The position numbers and the translations under genes are program-made. Below are positions 33,173-42,725 of a stretch of DNA of 64,000 nt, in pieces. The notes beneath the pieces were generated by a model. It did no database searches. It was not told the DNA's origin and saw nothing but the letters and a program-made list of their open reading frames with translations. Positions within the stretch are counted from its first letter, which is position 1, and each line of letters opens with the position of its first letter. Source of the DNA: an uncultured Agathobaculum sp. (GTDB lineage: Bacteria; Bacillota; Clostridia; Oscillospirales; Butyricicoccaceae); the NCBI RefSeq assembly GCF_944384765.1, contig NZ_CALWUM010000004.1:51022-115021 (forward strand). Direction: 5' to 3'.

Positions 33173-35068
33173 TTATTCGAGTGCGCTGTAATAATCCGTA
33201 TCCAGTATCGCGTCGCCGATCTGTTGGAAGCGGCGGGCGTAGGCGGTCATCTCCGCAATTTCCGCATCTGTCATGCCCTCGTTCCAGACCACCGCGCCGT
33301 TTTTCACATAGGCCTTATCGTTCAGCCAGGTGCCGTCCGGGAAAATCGCATAACCCTCGTAAGCCGGGTCGAACGCATCCTGTCCCATGGTGCGCGGCGC
33401 GGGCAGGCCGAACAGGTTGGCGAGCGTCGGCAGCAGGTCGACGGTTTGCAGCGTCTTGTCCACGGTCATGGGCGTGCATCCCTCATACCAGATAAAACAC
33501 GGCGTGCGCTCGAGCAAGCGGCCGCCCGCAGCGTCGGAATATGCTTCGAGCACCGTGCGGTCGGTCAGGCCGTAGGCATAGTGGTCGTCGTACACACAGA
33601 TGACCGTATCCTCCAGCAGCCCATCCTGCTCGAGCCGCTCGAGCAGACGCGCGAACAGATCGTCGGTCAGGCGCGCCTTGGCAAACAGGCCGTTTATCTC
33701 ATAGGGACGGCTGTCGTCCTGATATTCCGGGTATTGCTCCAGCGCATAGGTGGTCAGCGCGTCGGCTTCGTCATAACCGAGGTGACCGCTGTATGTAATC
33801 AAAAAGCTCAGGAACGGCGTTTGCGCCACCATGCGTTCATACAGCGCGTCGCAGTCCACGAGGAATTCGTCCACGTTTGCCTGCATCTCGCTGTCCGCAT
33901 GGTCGAGCGCGGAATAATACTGCTCATAGCCAAACGCCTGGTGCATCGCGCCGCGGTTGTAGAACTTGGCTTCGCTTTTATGGAAGGAGTTCGCGGTGTA
34001 GCCCGCGTCCTCGAACAAGCTGCCCATCGCGTCCGGGAACGCGCTGCGGCTGAGCGAATAGGCAACATTGCCGTTGGCATAGGGATAAACCCCGGTCTGC
34101 GCAGCAAACTCGGTGTTGAAGGTGTAGCCGTTGGAATACTGCGAGGTGTAGAACTCGGAAAAGTTGATGCCCTCGCTTTGCAGCCGCGCGAGCGTTGGCG
34201 TGTTTTGCTCATTCAGCACAAAATCGTCAATGCTCTCGAGCTGCACGAGGATCAGATTTTTGCCCGCCAACAGGCCGGTCATCGCGTTGTCCTGATGCGC
34301 GGCGCGCGCGGAGAAAAATTCGTCGATCGCCGCCAGCTGGTTCTGCGCGTCCCCATCCGGCGCGACCGACAGCCACGCATCCCGCAGCACGAACTGATAC
34401 GGCCCGGTCAGCGCGAGATCGTAGGCCGAGGAGGAAAACCGCTCGTATTCATACCCGCTCGACTCCCATGCGTCCCAGTCCAGGGTTTCGGGCACGGCCG
34501 CATACAGCTGCGGCGCAGCCAGCTGGGTCACCGCGAAGCAGAGCACCAGCCCCGGGCACGCCCGGCGGCGCGGCACATCCGCCGGCAGGGCGCGCACACC
34601 CAGCGCACCCCACAGGACAAACAGCAGCACAACCAGCACAAACCGGCCGTCGATCAGCTGGCGTGCATAGCCGGCAAAATCCAGGCCCTCACCCGCAAAC
34701 AAAAAGTCGGACAGGAACAGAAACCGGTCGAAAATGCGCCATACGCCGTACTGCACAACCGCATACACCGCCCACAGCGCATAAATTGCGCCATACAGCA
34801 CGCGGCCGCGGCGGCGCGGCAGCAGCAGCGCCAGCGCGGTGAACAGCGCGCCAAAGCCCAGCGAAAACAGATTGGGTGCCGCGGCATAAAGCGCGTAATA
34901 CGCGCCGCTGTCGGTCGCCGCGCGCAGCGTCAGGTCGAGCAACCAAAACGGCAGAATGGGCAGCAAAAGTCGGAGCAGTCCCCTGCCCTGTGCGCTGCTG
35001 CCCCTGTCCGCGGCGCGGGCTCGGATGCGCCCGGCTACCGCCGCACCTGCGCTTTGCATATCTTTCAC
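33173..35068 (-). CDS. LTA synthase-family sulfatase
   Basis: This 631-aa membrane enzyme has four or five N-terminal helices (residues ~30-195) and an extracellular sulfatase-fold domain (about 255-600) like LtaS, the polymerase of lipoteichoic acid. ESIDDFVLNEQNTPTLARLQSEG begins the domain. The catalytic Thr is in SNGYTFNTEF, and the metal site includes YDDHYAYG where LtaS has a D-H pair. Deviations from canonical 'GxTSDAEF' suggest a phosphoglycerol transferase with a different acceptor. Start 35068 is preceded by GGTGAAAG. Single-gene transcript on the minus strand. Confidence 0.82.
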   Translation of the reverse strand: MKDMQSAGAAVAGRIRARAADRGSSAQGRGLLRLLLPILPFWLLDLTLRAATDSGAYYALYAAAPNLFSLGFGALFTALALLLPRRRGRVLYGAIYALWAVYAVVQYGVWRIFDRFLFLSDFLFAGEGLDFAGYARQLIDGRFVLVVLLFVLWGALGVRALPADVPRRRACPGLVLCFAVTQLAAPQLYAAVPETLDWDAWESSGYEYERFSSSAYDLALTGPYQFVLRDAWLSVAPDGDAQNQLAAIDEFFSARAAHQDNAMTGLLAGKNLILVQLESIDDFVLNEQNTPTLARLQSEGINFSEFYTSQYSNGYTFNTEFAAQTGVYPYANGNVAYSLSRSAFPDAMGSLFEDAGYTANSFHKSEAKFYNRGAMHQAFGYEQYYSALDHADSEMQANVDEFLVDCDALYERMVAQTPFLSFLITYSGHLGYDEADALTTYALEQYPEYQDDSRPYEINGLFAKARLTDDLFARLLERLEQDGLLEDTVICVYDDHYAYGLTDRTVLEAYSDAAGGRLLERTPCFIWYEGCTPMTVDKTLQTVDLLPTLANLFGLPAPRTMGQDAFDPAYEGYAIFPDGTWLNDKAYVKNGAVVWNEGMTDAEIAEMTAYARRFQQIGDAILDTDYYSALE

Positions 35069-35375
35069 CTGCCGTTATCCGAAATTTAACATATATGCCG
35101 CGCGTCAGCCGCGCAGCACAGGTTAACCTGAAAGACAGTATACGGCTTTTTTGTGAAAAATGCAACTCTTTCCGCCGCATTCCGGCGTAAAATGATAAAA
35201 CCCGCGTCTTTCTCCGACAGTGCAGCCCGATCGCCAACATACCGCCCGCATCCGGGCAAGCCGGCGCTGCTTTAACACGTTTTTTACGCGGTGTTCGATT
35301 CTCCCCCTTGACGGGCGCGGGTTTTGTCCGCATAATAGGAAATGGGACTTGTTTGAACGAAAGGAGCCTTGCGCT
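35069..35375. other. Divergent intergenic region
   Basis: No gene is visible. The right side carries the HAD gene promoter. A palindrome AGGTTAACCT is at 35121-35130. The promoter of the sulfatase gene could not be placed with confidence. Confidence 0.6.
35308..35336 (+). promoter_or_regulatory. Promoter of the NagD-like gene
   Basis: TTGACG (35308-35313), 17-bp spacer, CATAAT (35331-35336). Confidence 0.65.
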
Positions 35376-36176
35376 ATGAATGAGATACAGGATAATATGG
35401 AACTTCTCCGCTCGAAAAAGGGCTTTATCTGCGATATGGACGGTGTCATCTATCACGGTAACCGTTTGCTCAAGGGCGTGCCCGAATTCGTCGACTGGCT
35501 GCAAAAGGAAAACAAGAGCTTTCTGTTTCTGACCAACTCGTCCGAGCGCTCGCCGCTCGAGCTGCAGCAGAAGCTGGCGCGCATGGGGCTGGAGATCGGC
35601 GAGGAGCATTTCTACACCTCGGCGCTCGCGACCGCAAAGTTCATTGCAAACCAGAAGCCGGGTGCCTCTGCCTATGTCATCGGCGCCCCCGGCCTGGTCG
35701 GTGCACTGTATGACGCGGGCATCGTGATGAACGATGTGGACCCGGACTACGTCATCGCGGGCGAGACCAACACCTATAACTACCAGACCATCCTCAAGGC
35801 GGTCGATCTGGTCAACAAGGGCGCGCGCCTGATCGCAACCAACTCCGACCTGACCGGCCCGTCCGAGCAGGGCATCATCCCGGCGTGCCGCGCGCTGGTT
35901 GCGCCGATCGAGCTGGCGACCGGCAAAACCGCCTACTATGTCGGCAAACCCAACCCGCTGATGATGCGCACCGGCCTGCGCCTGCTGGGCGTGCACTCGC
36001 ACGAGGCGGTGATGGTTGGCGACCGCATGGACACCGACATCGTCGCCGGCATCGAGACCGGCCTGGACACCGTGCTTGTCCTGTCCGGCTGCACCACAGT
36101 CAAGGATGTGGAGAACTACGCTTACCGGCCGCATTATATCTTAAACGGCGTGGGCGACATCCCGCCCGCAAAGTAA
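35376..36176 (+). CDS. HAD-IIA hydrolase (NagD/PGP-like phosphatase)
   Basis: This 266-aa phosphatase has the nucleophile motif DMDGVIYHG (residues ~20-28), FLTNSSERS (motif II), the C2b cap typical of subclass IIA, then KPNPLMMR with the motif III Lys and GDRMDTDI. It resembles NagD and glycolytic-by-product phosphatases that dephosphorylate sugar phosphates or nucleoside monophosphates. AAAGGAG precedes ATG 35376. Terminator immediately follows. Confidence 0.9.
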   Translation: MNEIQDNMELLRSKKGFICDMDGVIYHGNRLLKGVPEFVDWLQKENKSFLFLTNSSERSPLELQQKLARMGLEIGEEHFYTSALATAKFIANQKPGASAYVIGAPGLVGALYDAGIVMNDVDPDYVIAGETNTYNYQTILKAVDLVNKGARLIATNSDLTGPSEQGIIPACRALVAPIELATGKTAYYVGKPNPLMMRTGLRLLGVHSHEAVMVGDRMDTDIVAGIETGLDTVLVLSGCTTVKDVENYAYRPHYILNGVGDIPPAK

Positions 36177-36192
36177 CACGCGCAATCCGTTA

Positions 36193-36220
36193 CAGCCCGC
36201 TTCCAGCGGGCTGTTTTTTG
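36193..36220 (+). terminator. Intrinsic terminator
   Basis: CAGCCCGCT-TCC-AGCGGGCTG followed by TTTTTTG. Confidence 0.9.
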
Positions 36221-36283
36221 TGTGCGCGGATAAAAAACGGACAATCCTGTGCTATACTGGAAGCAATAAAAGGAGGGATAGCC

Positions 36284-36958
36284 ATGGCGGGACATATCTT
36301 ACTCGCAGAGGATGACAAGGCGCTGTCGGCGCTGATGCAGGACTTTTTCCGCGCGGCGGGCGTGCAGGTGACCCCGGCGTATGACGGCGCGCAGGCGCTC
36401 GCCCTCGCCGGAGAGCGCACCTTCGACCTGCTGGTGCTGGACGTGATGATGCCGCACTTAAACGGCCTCGAGGTCTGCGAGGCGGTGCGGCGCGAGAGCG
36501 ACGTGCCGGTGATTTTCGTCACCGCGCTCGGGCAGGAGGGCGACACGCTCGCGGGCTTCCGCGCGGGGGCGGACGACTATGTGACAAAGCCCTTCTCCTT
36601 TCCCGTGCTGGTCGCCAAGGCGCAGGCGCTCATGCGCCGGGCGCGCGGCCTGCGGCTGGGCGCAAACGAGCTGGGCTACGGCAGCATCCTGATGGACACC
36701 GCGACGGACGCGGTCACGGTGGATGGCGCGCCGGTCGCCTTACGCCCCAAGGAGGCGCAGATTTTAGAGCTGCTGCTGCGCGAGCAGGGGCGCACGGTGT
36801 CGCGCGACCTGCTGATCGAGCGCGTGTGGGGCGTGGACTTTGACGGCGACGAGCGCATGGTCGACCGCCATGTGGCGGGGCTGCGCAAGGCGCTCGGCAC
36901 GGCGGCGCAGCACATCAAAGCGGTCTACGGCAAGGGATATCGATTGGGGGGATCGTGA
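36284..36958 (+). CDS. OmpR/PhoB-family response regulator
   Basis: The 224-aa protein has a receiver domain (residues 1-118) with acidic pocket EDD (9-11), phosphoacceptor Asp53 in LLVLDVMMP, Thr in FVTALGQ and Lys in TKPF. A winged-helix DNA-binding domain (about 130-222) follows, ending VYGKGYRLGG. AGGAGGG precedes ATG 36284 and TATACT lies at 36253-36258. It overlaps the first kinase gene (TGATG). It is the only response regulator for two kinases. Confidence 0.93.
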   Translation: MAGHILLAEDDKALSALMQDFFRAAGVQVTPAYDGAQALALAGERTFDLLVLDVMMPHLNGLEVCEAVRRESDVPVIFVTALGQEGDTLAGFRAGADDYVTKPFSFPVLVAKAQALMRRARGLRLGANELGYGSILMDTATDAVTVDGAPVALRPKEAQILELLLREQGRTVSRDLLIERVWGVDFDGDERMVDRHVAGLRKALGTAAQHIKAVYGKGYRLGGS

Positions 36959-38739
36959 TGAAAGGCATCCGTACATTCTGGTCAAATCGCAGCATTGCGA
37001 CAAAGGTAACGCTATGCTGCGGCCTGTTCCTGTTTTGTGCAGCATATACCCTTTTCTACTTATTTTGGACAGACGCCGCATCGAGAAAAACCGATCGCGC
37101 GATCTCCATTTACAATTACTATTTGGATCAAATCGAGGAAGGCATCGAATCCGCAGGCTATGCGGCATATTACAGCGTCTCTTCGCTGCCCGGCAAAACT
37201 GCCGCGCCCGCCTATGGAACGGAAGGCTATGCCGCACTCAAAATGCTGCTGGTGGACGGCATTTCGGATGACAATCCCTGCGCGCTGGCCTATTATGATG
37301 AAAACGCGCAGTTTGTCTCCATTCTGTCGCCGGTGTTCCTGTACACCACCGGAGGGTCTGAAGCGGCGGGAAATACCGTCCGCATCTTGGTTGACATCGG
37401 TGGGCTTTCGGTAGATGATTTGCGCGAGGTATTCCAAACCATGAAAAGCTCGCCGCTCTCGTGGCAGGGAAACAGCCCGTATTTAACGGTTTACGGCAAA
37501 CAATACAAAAATGGATATATCGAAGCAAACCGCGTGGTATCGTGCATCGACCAGACCACATGGACGGCCCAGCGGCCTGTTCCCGAGGAACAAAGCTGGC
37601 GCGTCCATTTCCAGCGGCGGACGCAGTCCGACGCCCTGCTGGACGCATGGATGGATGCGCGGGAATACCTGACCGCATACAATGAGCAGCTTGCCGTCAA
37701 TGGCACAGAATACCCGATGAAGCAATCCGACGATTTTAGCAGTGCATACACCCAAACCTGCGGGATCAACATCGGAGCGACCTGCACCTACGATCTTTCG
37801 GCCGCTGTCTGGGACGACATCGGCATGATAGTTCTGGTGATCGCCGTTACCTTTGTGCTGTGTCTCCTCATCATTTATCACTATATCCGCAAGCTGGTCG
37901 TTCACCCGCTGTCCGACACCACTCACCAGGCGCAGCACGTCGCGCACCTCGAGTTTGACCAGTTCCACCCGGACACCGCCCGCGGAGACGAGATCGGCGA
38001 CCTCAACCGCGCGCTCGCGGACATGGCGGGCGACCTGCACCGGCGCTGGGACAGCGAGCGCGACCTTGAGGACCGACGGCAGCAGTTCGTCGCCGCAGCG
38101 AGCCACGACCTCAAGACCCCGCTCGCGCTCATTGGCGGCTACGCCGAAGCCATCGCGCAGGACATTTCCCCTGAGGAAAACGCGCGCTACCTCGCCGCGA
38201 TCGAGCAGGAGACCGGCCGCATGAACGCACTCGTGCGCGAAATGCTGGATTACACCCGCCTTGACCGCACAGACGAGCTGCAAAACCGCCAGACGGTCGA
38301 TTTGACCGCACTTGTCCACAGCCTTGTGGATGAATACGCGCCGCTGTTTGAAAACCGCCGCCTGTCCTGTGATATCATGGACGGCGTTCGCATCCGCGGG
38401 GACGAAACCCTGCTGCGCCGCGCGTTCGGCTGCTTGCTCGAGAACGCGGCCAAGTATTCGCCTGAAAACGGGCGCGTCGCGGTCACGCTGCGGCAGGCGC
38501 AGCAAGCGCTGCTGACCGTGGAAAACGACTGCGACCCCATCCCGGCGGACGAGCTGCCCCGCCTGTTTGAGATGTTCTACCGCGGGGACAAGGCGAGAAA
38601 CCGCACGGGCGGCCACGGCCTCGGCCTTGCGATCACGCAAAAAATCCTCGCGCTGCACGGCCTTACTTGCCGCGCGGAGAACACAAAGAGCGGCGTGCGG
38701 TTTGTGGTGGCCCGACAGCAAAGCGACACACGCAAATAA
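36958..38739 (+). CDS. Sensor histidine kinase, first of a tandem pair
   Basis: This 593-aa membrane kinase has helix 1 at about residues 17-38, an extracellular sensor (about 40-285), helix 2 (about 288-308), HAMP, a HisKA dimerisation domain with phosphoacceptor His in AASHDLKTPLALIGGYAEA, and HATPase_c (N-box ENAAKYSP, G-box GGHGLGLAI). ATG 36958 overlaps the regulator stop. From 37954 on, the DNA is almost identical to the second kinase gene, whereas the sensor is unrelated in sequence. Hence the two kinases likely feed different signals into the same regulator. Confidence 0.9.
   Translation: MKGIRTFWSNRSIATKVTLCCGLFLFCAAYTLFYLFWTDAASRKTDRAISIYNYYLDQIEEGIESAGYAAYYSVSSLPGKTAAPAYGTEGYAALKMLLVDGISDDNPCALAYYDENAQFVSILSPVFLYTTGGSEAAGNTVRILVDIGGLSVDDLREVFQTMKSSPLSWQGNSPYLTVYGKQYKNGYIEANRVVSCIDQTTWTAQRPVPEEQSWRVHFQRRTQSDALLDAWMDAREYLTAYNEQLAVNGTEYPMKQSDDFSSAYTQTCGINIGATCTYDLSAAVWDDIGMIVLVIAVTFVLCLLIIYHYIRKLVVHPLSDTTHQAQHVAHLEFDQFHPDTARGDEIGDLNRALADMAGDLHRRWDSERDLEDRRQQFVAAASHDLKTPLALIGGYAEAIAQDISPEENARYLAAIEQETGRMNALVREMLDYTRLDRTDELQNRQTVDLTALVHSLVDEYAPLFENRRLSCDIMDGVRIRGDETLLRRAFGCLLENAAKYSPENGRVAVTLRQAQQALLTVENDCDPIPADELPRLFEMFYRGDKARNRTGGHGLGLAITQKILALHGLTCRAENTKSGVRFVVARQQSDTRK
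37954..38713 (+). repeat. Direct repeat, copy 1 (kinase catalytic half)
   Basis: 760 bp that align without gaps to 39696-40455 (constant offset 1742). Differences are mostly silent third-position changes; identity looks about 95% by eye. It covers HAMP end, HisKA and HATPase_c. Confidence 0.85.
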
Positions 38740-38750
38740 GGGGGATTGTG

Positions 38751-40463
38751 ATGAAAAAGCTGAAGGCATTCTGGCTGCGGCGCAGCGTTGCAACGCGGCT
38801 GACGGCTCTGGCGGCAGTGTTTGTCATGCTGAGCGGCCTGTTTTTTCTGCGACCGATGTACAAGCTAGCCAAGCTCTATCACACAGAAAATCAGTTTTAT
38901 TTGACCGACGCCGCAAACGATTACACTGCCGCCAAATTGGCGACGTTGGGTTACGCGCAGCAGCAGCTTCCCAGCCCCGGTACGGAAGCATACTGGCAGC
39001 TGCGAATCGCGCTTCTTTACGACTATTGGGACGAATTGACCGCGCTGACGTACTACGACCCGGCGAGTTCCGAACCTGTCTATTTCCCGCCCCGCATTGT
39101 GCTCAATGCGACAACGGCGGGCAGCCCTGCAATCGATGTGGACATCGGCCTGTTCCCCACCGAGGACACCATCGCGATCTGTCAGGAACTCACCGAACCC
39201 GGCCTTGATATTGCAAATCTGACCGCTTATGGCATACAGATCAACAAAACTTTTTTCCCAAACCGCATTGTGCATGCCGACGGACGCGTTTTCCAGTCCA
39301 CCATTCCCGTTCCGGAGCAGACGACCTGCGTCCCCACCGCTGCCGTTGGGATCGAATACGACGATTTGGAAGCGCTCGACTTCGGCCTGCGCTTTCTCCG
39401 TCAATATGGGCCGATGGGCACACCATCCGAACAGCTCCTTTACCCGCCGCGTAGCATGGACTATGCAGCAGATTACGAATATGTCCGGGTTACACCAGAG
39501 ACCGGCTACTGTGTTCTGTCCGTCCGCGCCTATCCCGTGACGGCTTATATCTGGCAGTCTATCCGCGTACCGGTTTTGCTGTTCGCTGCATTGCTGATTC
39601 TATCCGTCTGGCTGCTGTACCGACAAATCCGGCGCATAGTCACGCAGCCTCTTTGGGAAACCACACGGCAGGCGCGTCTGGTTTCGACGCTGCAATTTGA
39701 CCAGTTCCACCCGGACACCACCCGCGGGGACGAAATCGGCGACCTCAACCGCGCGCTCCGCGACATGGCGGGCGACCTGCACCGCCGCTGGGACAGCGAG
39801 CGCGACCTCGAGGACCGGCGGCAGCAGTTCGTCGCCGCGGCGAGCCACGACCTCAAGACCCCGCTCGCGCTCATCGGCGGCTACGCCGAAGCCATCGCGC
39901 AGGACATTTCCCCCGAGGAAAACGCGCGCTACCTCGCCGCGATCGAGCAGGAGACCGGCCGCATGAACGCGCTCGTGCGCGAAATGCTGGATTACACCCG
40001 CCTTGACCGCACGGACGAGCTGCAAAACCGCACGACGGTCGATTTGTCCGCGCTCGTCCACAGCCTTGTGGATGAATACGCGCCGCTGTTCGAAAACCGC
40101 CGTCTGTCCTGCGACATCATGGACGGCGTGCGCATCCGCGGGGACGAAACCCTGCTGCGCCGCGCGTTCGGCTGCCTGCTTGAGAACGCGGCCAAGTATT
40201 CGCCCGAAAACGGGCGCGTCGCGGTCACGCTGCGGCAGGCGCAGCAAGCGCTGCTGACCGTGGAAAACGACTGCAACCCCATCCCGGCGGACGAGCTGCC
40301 CCGCCTGTTTGAGATGTTCTACCGCGGGGACAAGGCGAGAAGCCGCGCGGGCGGCCACGGCCTCGGCCTTGCGATCACGCAAAAAATCCTCGCGCTGCAC
40401 GGCCTTACTTGCCGCGCGGAGAACACAAAGAGCGGCGTGCGGTTTGTGGTAGCCCAGGCATAA
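38751..40463 (+). CDS. Sensor histidine kinase, second of a tandem pair
   Basis: This 570-aa kinase has the same architecture as the preceding one. The sensor domain (about 45-270, with DAANDYTAAKLATLGYAQQQL) and both membrane helices differ, but residues from about 318 to the end match the first kinase with only a handful of substitutions (for example D-to-N in NDCNPIPADELP). Catalytic motifs are intact: SHDLKTP, ENAAKYSP and GHGLGLAI. It starts 11 nt after the first kinase with AAGGGGGA upstream. A terminator ends the operon. Confidence 0.9.
   Translation: MKKLKAFWLRRSVATRLTALAAVFVMLSGLFFLRPMYKLAKLYHTENQFYLTDAANDYTAAKLATLGYAQQQLPSPGTEAYWQLRIALLYDYWDELTALTYYDPASSEPVYFPPRIVLNATTAGSPAIDVDIGLFPTEDTIAICQELTEPGLDIANLTAYGIQINKTFFPNRIVHADGRVFQSTIPVPEQTTCVPTAAVGIEYDDLEALDFGLRFLRQYGPMGTPSEQLLYPPRSMDYAADYEYVRVTPETGYCVLSVRAYPVTAYIWQSIRVPVLLFAALLILSVWLLYRQIRRIVTQPLWETTRQARLVSTLQFDQFHPDTTRGDEIGDLNRALRDMAGDLHRRWDSERDLEDRRQQFVAAASHDLKTPLALIGGYAEAIAQDISPEENARYLAAIEQETGRMNALVREMLDYTRLDRTDELQNRTTVDLSALVHSLVDEYAPLFENRRLSCDIMDGVRIRGDETLLRRAFGCLLENAAKYSPENGRVAVTLRQAQQALLTVENDCNPIPADELPRLFEMFYRGDKARSRAGGHGLGLAITQKILALHGLTCRAENTKSGVRFVVAQA
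39696..40455 (+). repeat. Direct repeat, copy 2 (kinase catalytic half)
   Basis: Second copy of the 760-bp kinase segment; sequence similarity stops sharply at both ends, inside each gene on the 5' side and three codons before the stop on the 3' side. Confidence 0.85.
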
Positions 40464-40492
40464 AAAAAACTGCCCTTTCGGGCAGTTTTTTT
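40462..40492. terminator. Bidirectional terminator
   Basis: AAAAAAAACTGCCC-TTTC-GGGCAGTTTTTTT between the kinase gene and the convergent PsiE-like gene. Confidence 0.92.
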
Positions 40493-40977
40493 CATTCCTC
40501 CGAGGGTTCTGCTTGGGTTTCTCCCTTTTTGGACTTAAATATATCGCCAAACACTTCCTCGCGGATCGCAGCGGCGACCCGCGCCTCGCGCTTGCGGCGG
40601 CGGCTGTCCAAAAAGGAAACATACAAATACTTGCGGATGACAAACAGGATGCCGACCGCAACCACCATCATCAGGTTTTCGACCGGGGAGGTATGCTCCA
40701 CGACCATCTGGCGGGCGATGGCAAGCAGCATCACATCCACCACCGAGTCGATCGTATAGCTCGTGATCATCTTGATCAGCTCGATGCCGATGATGATCAG
40801 GCATGCATCGCTCAGCCGCGCCTGCAGGTAATCCGGGGACAAGAACAGCTTCTGGGTGTCCGTGGTGAATACCATGCCCAGGCTGGCAACGATGCAGGCG
40901 ATCAGGATGATCGCGCCGAGCGTGATTTCGATCGCGGTAGCGGCAGTGGAGATCTTGTCGCGTACGTCAGAATGCAT
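40492..40977 (-). CDS. PsiE-like membrane protein
   Basis: This 161-aa protein has about four membrane helices (TLGAIILIACIVASLGMV, LSDACLIIIGIELIKMI, IDSVVDVMLLAIARQMVV, ENLMMVVAVGILFVIRKYLYV) and a basic/acidic cytoplasmic tail. The ELIKMI and RKYLYV segments resemble phosphate-starvation protein PsiE, whose function is unknown. The start at 40977 follows AAAGGAGAAAGAG. Family assignment is moderate. Confidence 0.6.
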   Translation of the reverse strand: MHSDVRDKISTAATAIEITLGAIILIACIVASLGMVFTTDTQKLFLSPDYLQARLSDACLIIIGIELIKMITSYTIDSVVDVMLLAIARQMVVEHTSPVENLMMVVAVGILFVIRKYLYVSFLDSRRRKREARVAAAIREEVFGDIFKSKKGETQAEPSEE

Positions 40978-41042
40978 CTCTTTCTCCTTTTTTCACTCAT
41001 TTCCAGATTTGATTCATGGGGGTTTTTTCAGTATAGCAGAAC

Positions 41043-41071
41043 TGCCCGCCGCCTGCAACAGGCAGCGGGCA
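41043..41071 (-). terminator. Hairpin downstream of the NSS transporter gene
   Basis: TGCCCGCCGCCTG-CAA-CAGGCAGCGGGCA, with one mismatch and little T-run; probable terminator. Confidence 0.5.
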
Positions 41072-41122
41072 ATTCTCTTTGGAAGGGGGGCAGTATAAGA
41101 TGAATGAATACGTCTTGTTTGA

Positions 41123-42514
41123 TTAGCCGATGCCGCCCCAAGCAATGCCCAGCACGAAGCAGGCGATGCAAAGCGGAACGAATACATACTTGCCGAACGG
41201 AATGAACCATTTCATAACGGGCTTGTCCGAGCCCAGCTGCGCCGCTTCGATCGCAGTCTCTCTCTTCATGACCCAGAAATACATGATGCCTGCGGTCAAT
41301 GCGCCGAGCGGCAGGATGAAGATCGAAACCGTATCCATCCACTGAGAGGTCCACGGCTGGATCATCAGCGCGACGATCAGGCCGACCACATGGATGATCG
41401 CGGTGGAAGCCACACGGCCGAGATGCAGACGATCCTGCAGGAAGTTGATCGGCACCTCAAACAGGTTGATGACCGAAGAAACGCCTGCGAACAGGATGGC
41501 CACATAGAAGAAGATAACGATCAGACGAGCGATCGCGCCCATGTTGTTGAATACGGGCAGTACATAGATGAACATCAGGCCGGGGCCGCCGTTGCCCAGA
41601 TCGGCGCCAACGGTGGACATAGCCGGGATGATGATCAGCATTGCCAGCAGAGCTGCAGAGGTATCCATGATCGCACAGATGACAGCGGACTGGCGGATCT
41701 TGACGTCGTCGCCAAGATAGGAGCCGTAAACGACCGAGCCGGAGCCCGCAACCGACAGCGAGAAGAAGCACTGGCCGAATGCGTAGACCCAAACCTGCGG
41801 ATTGAGGAAGCCTTTCCAGTCGACGGAGAAGATGTACTTGTAGCCTTCCGAGGTGCCCGGGGTGAAAATCATCAGGACTGCCAGCGCGATGAACAGCACA
41901 TACAGCGCCGGGATCATGATCTTACAGGATTTCTCGATGCCGCCCGAAACGCCCATGATCATGATCAGGAACGAAACGACGATGCCGATGATGATCCACA
42001 GATTGTTTGCGCCGCCGGTGGCGAACGTCATCTTGATGGCCTCGATCAGGTTATCTGCTGCTGGAGCGACCTTATCGAACGTACCGCCAATGACATTCAT
42101 ATCCTGACCCATGGCGGTCAGTTCGCCGGTGATGGCCATCTTGGTGTAGTAGAACACCCAGCCCATGATGACCGAGTAGCCGATCGCCAGGCACAGCGCG
42201 CCGAAAATCGGGATGCCGCCGAGCCACTCACCGACCGTCTTGGAATGGCCGCCGTTCTGCATGGCCTTGCCGAACGCGCCGGACGGGCCGCTCTTGGCCC
42301 AGCGGCCAAGCGAGAACTCTTCCATCATACCGGACTGGCAGATGATGAATGCGAAAATAAAATACCAGATAAGGAAGGTCATGCCGCCGTACTTGGAAAC
42401 CAGCATCGGGAAGCGCCAAACGTTCGCCATACCGACGCAGGAACCAACGGCTGCCATAATAAAGCCCCACTGGGACTTAAAGCCGTCCTGTTTTTTTACA
42501 GTTGTGTTCTCCAT
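41123..42514 (-). CDS. Sodium-dependent amino-acid transporter (NSS/SNF family)
   Basis: This 463-aa LeuT-fold symporter has about 11-12 helices. Helix 1 carries the hallmark SQWGFIMAAVGSCVGMANVWRFPMLVSKYGG, where the unwound segment and WRFP form Na+ and substrate sites. Helix 6 region FGQCFFSLSVAGSGSVVYGSYL also matches. Prokaryotic NSS members such as TnaT and LeuT carry hydrophobic or aromatic amino acids with Na+. Its gene lies downstream of a tryptophanase-like lyase and ridA, so tryptophan or a similar amino acid is the likely substrate. ATG 42514 has CGGAGGG upstream. Confidence 0.88.
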   Translation of the reverse strand: MENTTVKKQDGFKSQWGFIMAAVGSCVGMANVWRFPMLVSKYGGMTFLIWYFIFAFIICQSGMMEEFSLGRWAKSGPSGAFGKAMQNGGHSKTVGEWLGGIPIFGALCLAIGYSVIMGWVFYYTKMAITGELTAMGQDMNVIGGTFDKVAPAADNLIEAIKMTFATGGANNLWIIIGIVVSFLIMIMGVSGGIEKSCKIMIPALYVLFIALAVLMIFTPGTSEGYKYIFSVDWKGFLNPQVWVYAFGQCFFSLSVAGSGSVVYGSYLGDDVKIRQSAVICAIMDTSAALLAMLIIIPAMSTVGADLGNGGPGLMFIYVLPVFNNMGAIARLIVIFFYVAILFAGVSSVINLFEVPINFLQDRLHLGRVASTAIIHVVGLIVALMIQPWTSQWMDTVSIFILPLGALTAGIMYFWVMKRETAIEAAQLGSDKPVMKWFIPFGKYVFVPLCIACFVLGIAWGGIG

Positions 42515-42625
42515 TTGTACCCTCCGTTCTTTGAACCAGCCCCGGCGCCGCATAGTGCGGGGCTGTCTTTTCTCCTGACCGGTCCCTTTTGCCGGCCAGG
42601 CCCGGGTCAATAAAAAAACAGCAGC

Positions 42626-42656
42626 CCCCGCGAAAGCTGTTTAATTTTTCGCGGGG
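42626..42656 (-). terminator. Terminator of the tryptophanase-like gene
   Basis: Stem CCCCGCGAAA/TTCGCGGGG with a ~12-nt loop and a T7 run on the minus strand (42618-42612), between the lyase and transporter genes; expression of the transporter may therefore need read-through or its own promoter. Confidence 0.75.
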
Positions 42657-42725
42657 ACTGGATTGTTTTTCCCTGCGCTCTTTCCACGCGGCGCAGGTTA
42701 CGCAATATTGTCTCTCAGAGAGGGA

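Noticed and set aside
37954..40455. Duplicated 760-bp segment considered as an insertion sequence or transposon pair
   Set aside because: Both copies lie wholly inside kinase genes and encode HisKA-HATPase domains; there are no terminal inverted repeats or transposase.
42626..42656. Hairpin before the transporter considered as a riboswitch
   Set aside because: It is a simple stem with a T-run right after the lyase gene, adequately explained as a terminator.
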